Assembly (NCBI GenBank): GCA_026122225.1
Contig: JANEZZ010000464.1
Location: forward strand, 538,501 to 602,500
Length of the DNA: 64,000 nt
Direction: 5' to 3'
Origin: Heloderma charlesbogerti
Lineage: Eukaryota; Chordata; Lepidosauria; Squamata; Helodermatidae
This document shows, in pieces, positions 59,616 to 64,000 of this stretch (position 1 is its first letter; every line of letters begins with the position of its first letter). Under the pieces are notes generated by a model. It made no database searches. It saw nothing but the letters and a program-made list of their open reading frames with translations, and was not told where the DNA came from. Both the position numbers and the translations under genes were made by a program.

Positions 59616-62600
59616 GTAAGGGCCGAGGATCGGGGCCCTTCATTTGCCCCCACCCCCCGCGCGCTCCCCAAGACGCCCCCTCCGCCAGGATTTCCCCTCC
59701 CTGCGCAGCCCTGGTGCCGTTTTGCAGCTTGCACCGAAAACCCTTTGATTTGATTTGAGCATAAAACGAGAGCCGTGCTGGATCGGGCCAAGGGTCCGCT
59801 TAGTCCAGTTTCGTGTTCGCGCCTCCCCTTCCTCGCCTTTTCTCCAAGCTAAACATGCGATTTGATTTGACTTTAAGCCTTGCGCAAAGTGGTCCTAAAC
59901 AGGTCTAGTCGGAAGCCCCCCTCCCCCAAGTAGGATAGGGCTTGCTCCCAAGTAAAGTGTGGTGTATTGGTTAGAGTGTTGGACCAGGACCTGAACAATC
60001 CAGGTTCTAATCCCCGCTGGGCCAGGAAGCTGACTGGGTGACTTTGGGCCAGCGACTGACTCTCAGGCTAACCTACCTCACAAGGTTGTTGGGAGGATAA
60101 AATGGAGAGGGGGACGACCAAGTAAACCACCTTGGGTTCCTTGCAAGAGGAAAAAAAGCAGGATATAAATGGAATAAATAAATTAAAGGTGCCTAGGATG
60201 TTGGGCTGAGCTGTAGCACCTCTGAAAGGCCCCGATTCAAACTTTGTCTCCCTTCTAGCAATGCATTTAACAGCCCATGTCTGTGTAAGTGTTTACCTGA
60301 ACACAGTGGGAATTATTTCTGAGTAAGCATGCTTAGGATGAGCACTGTGGGTGAAAGCAAGCCAGCCTCAGTCCCTCCCTCTGCAATATGGGGAGAATGG
60401 TATCGGCCCACATTACAGGGCTGTTGTAAGGGATACGATTAGTTAATGTACAGGAAGCGCTTTGAACACCCTTGAAGTGCCTTATAAATGTGAAAAAGGC
60501 AAATTCCACATTAGGCATAATTAGGAAAAGAATTGAGAATAAAATTGCCAATATCATACAGCCCCTATACAAATCAATGGTGCGGCCACACTTGGAATGC
60601 TGTGTCCAGTTCTGGTCACCGCACCTAAAAAGGGATATTGTAGAGTTGGAAAAAGTGCAGAAAGGGGCAACTGAAAGGATCAAGGGGGCTGGAGCATCTC
60701 CCCTATGAAGGTTACAACAGCTGAGATTGTTTAGCTTGGAAAAATGGAGGGGAAGGGGAGACATGATGGCGGTCTACAAATTATGCAGGGTGTGGAGAAA
60801 GTAGATAGGGAGACATTTTTCTTCCTCCCTCATAATACTAGAACCTGATCAGTGGGAGATTCAGGTCAAATAAAAGGAAGGATTTCTTCACACAGCGTAT
60901 AGTTAAACTATGGAATTCACTTCTACAAGATGTAGTGACGGACACCAATTTGGAAGGCTTTAAAAGGGGGGTTGACAAATTCTTGGAGGAGAAGGCTGTC
61001 AATGGCCACTAGTGCTGATGATGATATGCGACCTCCAGTAGCAGAGGCAATGAGCCTATATACACCAGGTGCTGGGGAACATGGGCGGGAGGGTGCTGTT
61101 GTGCTCATGTCCTGCTTGGGGGTTTCCTGTGGGCAGCTGGTTGGCCACTGTGACAACAGAATGCTGGACTGGACGGACCCTTGGTCTGATCCAGCAGGGC
61201 TCGTCTTATGTTGTTATGAGCTGCATGGGAGAGAAGCTCTTTCTATACTGTGGAAGATGGCGCCCACCTATTTATCGTTAAAGGAAGCCATTTGTTTTCA
61301 CATCTTCATGTTCCTTTTTCCCTTTTAGCATTTCCGCGGACGGAAAAACCGCTGCTACAGTTTGGCCGTCCGAGCTGTCCGGAGGGCTTTCGTGTACGCC
61401 ACGGATGCCAGGGCTCTGAAAAAGAGAGACATGAGAAAGGTAAAGTAGGGAGGAAAAACATTCACGTGTTCGTGATGTTCACCTGCCCTTGTTCACCCCG
61501 TGCACGTTTGCATAATGCGATGGATCTGGAGATGCCACAGTAGAAGGGGAGATCTAATTCTCTAGTGTTTTGCTGGGGAGGGAACATAGCTTGGTGGCAG
61601 AGCCTCTGCTTTGCATGCAGAAAGTCCTGGGTTCAAGTCCCAGAATCTCTAGTATTCCAAACAGGGCTGGGAGAAATCCTGCCTGCAGTTCTGGGGAGTC
61701 TCTACCAGTCGGTGCTGGTGATACTGAGCTAAATGGGCCAAGAGTTTGCCTCGGGATAACACAGCTCCATAGGACTCCCAGGGACAGAACAGACATTACA
61801 TTAAATCTGTGTCTTACAGCTATGACTCCCCAAGCTTTTTTTGTTTTACTCTGGAGTAGGCACAGGCACCCTGATCTGGATTAGGACCTTAGCACAGGGT
61901 CAGGATCGCGCCCCCTGCGCCTACTCTAGAGTAACAATTCTTTAGAAGACATAACTTCTAGACACAACAAACCTGTTTGCACGTCACGACAAGCCACCAT
62001 AGGTTAATTAACCCCCAGGATGCATGATGTCCACCATTTTGAATATGCAGGCCCCAGTCACCGGTTGCTGTGGCTTGTCGTGTTGTGCAGTCCCAGGCGG
62101 CAGGGATTGTTTGAGGGTTAGACAACCCTCAAGTAACCCATGGCTTGTTTTAGGATTATTTGTGGGTTGTCTAACCCTCAAACCACCCCTGCTGCCTGGG
62201 TTCGCAAGACACAGTAAGCCGAGCACTGGTGGGTGCCATGCAAGAATGGCCCCCAGTACGACGTGACAGCCCCCGTGGGAAAATTAAGCCACGGTGAGCT
62301 GTCATGTTGTGCAAAACCAGGTCAGTTTTTTTTTAAAGAAAAACTCTCGGTTGGGAGCACCATCTTGGTTGATTAAAAGATTTGTAAGACTTGGATCCAT
62401 TCGATCAGGGATGGGAAACTTGTGTCTCTCGAGATGTTGTTGGAGTCCAGCGTCTGCACTCGTTCCCTACTGTGGCATTAGATAGATTAGGGGTGGAAAA
62501 CTTGGGCCTTCTGTCTGTTTTGGCCTACAACTCCCATCATCCCATTGCTTAGGCTCATCAGGACTGATGGGAGTTGTAGGCCAAGACATCTGGAGGAGCA

Positions 62601-64000
62601 TTTCAAGACAGAAGATACATAGGGGGGATTCTTTTCAATATATCTGAAGAAAGCCCCTGGGAAAGGAATTTTCTTCCGAAACGCATCGGGCAGAATAAAA
62701 TATTTCATTCAGACACCTGAGAACTTATTTTCTCTTCTGTTTTGCAAAACTTCTGGAGGGCCTCTGGGATAGATCAATTCTACATCGCAGCCATAGGAAC
62801 TGCTCCACCTGAATTCTCCCATTTCTGTTTTTAGCTTTGGGCAACCAGGATCGAAGCCGCCTCTCTCGAACACGGTGTGAAGTACCACATTTTCATAAGC
62901 AACCTGTCGAAGGTAAACTGCTTTTTTTATTTTTTCCTTCAAGGCTATATCCCTCTTTTGCCTCTCCAGCATTGCCTCCTCCAGCATCTGGCTCACACCA
63001 CTTCTGACTCAACAGGCCTAGAGCAGCCCAATTACCTCTGTAGAAGAGCTGAGCAACGACCTATTGAGAAACGACCTATTCGAGCTTCCGAAAAAGGGGA
63101 GGGGACGCCCAGCACCTGGGAGGCTGTAGGGGAAGGGTCAGGGCTTCTGGGGAGTTCTGGAGGGCCAAATTAAGACTCCATTGGGCCAGATTTGGCCCAC
63201 GGACTCGAGGTTCAACACCCCAGCTTTAATTGGAAATCCCAGGGATTGAACCTGCAACCTTCATTGTGCAAAGCATGTGCTCTACCACTGAACTATAGTC
63301 CCGATTCAAACATTTGAGGCTGCCTTCAAGTCAGACCTTTGGGCCATCTACCCTCTATTATCTACTCTTGACTGTCAACAGCTGCCCAGGGCCTCAGGCA
63401 GGGGTCTTTCCCATCATCTGCTCACCAGTGCTTTTCAGTGGGGATGCAAGATATTGAACCTGGGACCTTCTACATGGCAATGCTTGTACTTTGCCATTGA
63501 AGTATAGCCCCTCTCCAAACTTAGCAGTTTTTTTCCTATTGTATCCGGATTTTCAAGGGATAGAATTTATTTTGTGAATCCAGGACTGGCCCTACCATTA
63601 GGCAGGGTGAAGCAGTGCAGATGCTGGGAGGTGGCAGCAAGGTGTTAGAGGTGAGAGCTGTGTGTCTCATGGCCTGCCCTATGCTCCCTAAGCTGCCTTC
63701 AGGTTCAATGGAGGATGCTGTTTCATCACCGGTGTTGAAGAAACAGTCTAGTCAGCTTTTGTACATGAGATGGGAGTGGGTGCCACCTTATTCTTCACCT
63801 CAGGCAGCAAAATGTCATGGGCCGGCCCTGTGTGAATTGATACCTGAATGATCAAAGATGAAATAACTCACTACTTGGTTTGAGACCTTTTTGCAGTACA
63901 GGTTTGCTGCCGATACCCTGGTAACCACTGACTCCTTTTTTCCTGCTTACATTTCAGTGTCAAGTGGAACTGAACCGGAAAGTTCTGGCTGACATGGCCA
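59529..64000 (+). CDS. MRPL20: mitochondrial large-subunit ribosomal protein bL20m, 3' end cut by window
   Basis: Seen: exons 59529-59615, 61329-61439, 62835-62912 and 63958-64000 join in frame, all phase 0, to 106 residues before the window ends. The first exon begins [20 protein letters not shown]; later parts include [35 protein letters not shown] and [14 protein letters not shown]. Known: bL20 is an rRNA-binding protein needed early in large-subunit assembly; the mitochondrial form is nuclear-encoded, imported, and about 149 residues in human. HFRGRKNR lies in the conserved basic N-terminal bL20 region and EHG-KY in the globular part. About 43 C-terminal residues should lie beyond 64000. 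No frame damage is visible, so the gene looks functional. Confidence 0.97.
59757..59858 (-). mobile_element. CR1-superfamily LINE 3' fragment at the start of MRPL20 intron 1
   Basis: AGAGCCGTGCTGGATCGGGC and CCGCTTAGTCCAGTTTCGTG match the family end. Several positions carry CG where other copies have CA or TG, which fits sequence kept unmethylated next to the CpG island. Confidence 0.6.
59953..60184 (+). mobile_element. Sauria-type SINE in MRPL20 intron 1
   Basis: GTATTGGTTAGAGTGTTGGA (A-box-like), CCAGGTTCTAATCCCC (B-box-like), GACTTTGGGCCAGCGACTGA, TACCTCACAAGGTTGTTGGG and a GGAATAAATAAATT tail, all in order. Confidence 0.88.
60490..61216 (+). mobile_element. CR1-superfamily LINE, 3' end, in MRPL20 intron 1
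   Basis: Degenerate ORF2 C-terminus ([35 protein letters not shown]) followed by the 3' UTR with GGTGCTGGGGAACATGGGCG and TTGGTCTGATCCAGCAGGGC. It shows that the many AGAGCCCTGCTGGATCAGAC pieces elsewhere are complements of the end of this LINE family. Confidence 0.85.
61329..61439 (+). CDS. MRPL20: MRPL20 exon 2
   Basis: Thirty-seven codons between a TTTTAG acceptor and AAAG|GTAAAG. It encodes [20 protein letters not shown] and KKRDMRK, the most basic, rRNA-contacting part of bL20. The intron before it (59616-61328) carries a Sauria SINE and a CR1-like LINE 3' end. Confidence 0.97.
61572..61765 (+). mobile_element. tRNA-derived SINE, second family
   Basis: ATAGCTTGGTGGCAGAGCC (A box), TGCTTTGCATGCAGAAAGTC, GGGTTCAAGTCCC (B box), then AATCTCTAGTATTCC and CTACCAGTCGGTGCTGGTGA. 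It lies in MRPL20 intron 2. Confidence 0.8.
61985..62323. repeat. foldback DNA element in MRPL20 intron 2
   Basis: GGGTTAGACAACCCTCAAGT and GGTTGTCTAACCCTCAAACC face each other around 62140; outer pieces GGCTTGTCGTGTTGTGCAG and GAGCTGTCATGTTGTGCA are repeated rather than perfectly inverted. Confidence 0.55.
62835..62912 (+). CDS. MRPL20: MRPL20 exon 3
   Basis: Twenty-six codons between TTTTTAG and AAG|GTAAAC, giving [20 protein letters not shown] and ISNLSK. This matches the bL20 segment that packs on the RNA-binding helix. Confidence 0.97.
63228..63515 (-). mobile_element. two tRNA-derived SINEs (second family), minus orientation
   Basis: GGAAATCCCAGGGATTGAAC ... TCTACCACTGAACTATAGTC is one head (63228-63302). 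GCAGGGGTCTTTCCCATCAT ... TTGAACCTGGGACC ... TTGAAGTATAGCCCCTC is another copy with body (about 63340-63515). Confidence 0.7.
63581..63830 (+). mobile_element. hAT-like MITE, CAGGGC family, in MRPL20 intron 3 (250 bp)
   Basis: CAGGACTGGCCCTACCATTA to GGGCCGGCCCTG, flanked by TGTGAATC (63573-63580) and TGTGAATT (63831-63838), 7 of 8. It lies about 130 bp before the exon 4 acceptor. Confidence 0.82.
63958..64000 (+). CDS. MRPL20: MRPL20 exon 4, partial at window end
   Basis: After ATTTCAG the frame gives [14 protein letters not shown] and is then cut by the window edge. The phrase is strongly conserved in MRPL20. The stop codon lies outside. Confidence 0.95.

Noticed and set aside
61572..61660. 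tRNA gene
   Set aside because: A and B boxes are present but no full cloverleaf; the sequence continues into a SINE body shared by several copies.

Overview
The window is squamate reptile (lizard or snake) nuclear DNA. RTE-BovB LINEs, Sauria-type tRNA SINEs, CR1-superfamily LINE tails, a 5S-rRNA-derived SINE with a CR1 tail and abundant microsatellites occur together. Genes are intron-split, with GT-AG junctions that keep the reading frame. Nothing looks prokaryotic: no operon, CRISPR array or bacterial gene was seen.

Two host protein genes can be supported, both on the + strand in the right third. ANKRD65 (ankyrin repeat domain 65) has three coding exons at 46180-46448, 49164-49713 and 54478-54930, about 423 residues. 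MRPL20 (mitochondrial ribosomal protein bL20m) has exons at 59529-59615, 61329-61439, 62835-62912 and 63958-64000, where the window cuts the gene. From memory, the human genes are neighbours in the same relative orientation on 1p36.33, so this looks like conserved synteny. A CpG-dense promoter lies just before MRPL20. Two minisatellites flank these genes: a 129-bp higher-order array against the last ANKRD65 intron acceptor, and a 52-bp array upstream of MRPL20.

The left 46 kb holds no recognisable host gene and is a mosaic of mobile elements. A nearly full-length but broken BovB (6913-10105) is followed by a BovB 3' fragment of a second subfamily (11299-11743). Next to it is a BovB copy with a 642-codon open reverse-transcriptase frame (11828-13880). 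A third large BovB (32945-36157) is interrupted by a hAT-like element (35188-35945). Seven LTR-type sequences were found, six scored as solo LTRs with exact or one-mismatch 5-bp duplications (3246-4002, 27297-27826, 28675-29298, 36355-37435, 36751-37280, 42359-42886) and one more at 47456-48727 with a 4/5 duplication. They share a protein-like open frame. Non-autonomous hAT-like elements with TAGGGATG termini form at least three families, and four copies keep 8-bp duplications (three perfect).

The most interesting observations are: a hAT-like element whose target duplication spans the ANKRD65 stop codon; a three-layer nest (CR1-like LINE, then LTR, then hAT-like element) at 47270-49110; nested perfect palindromes inside one hAT-like family; and the protein-like frame conserved between diverged LTRs. 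Stretches not listed were read and held no recognisable gene.
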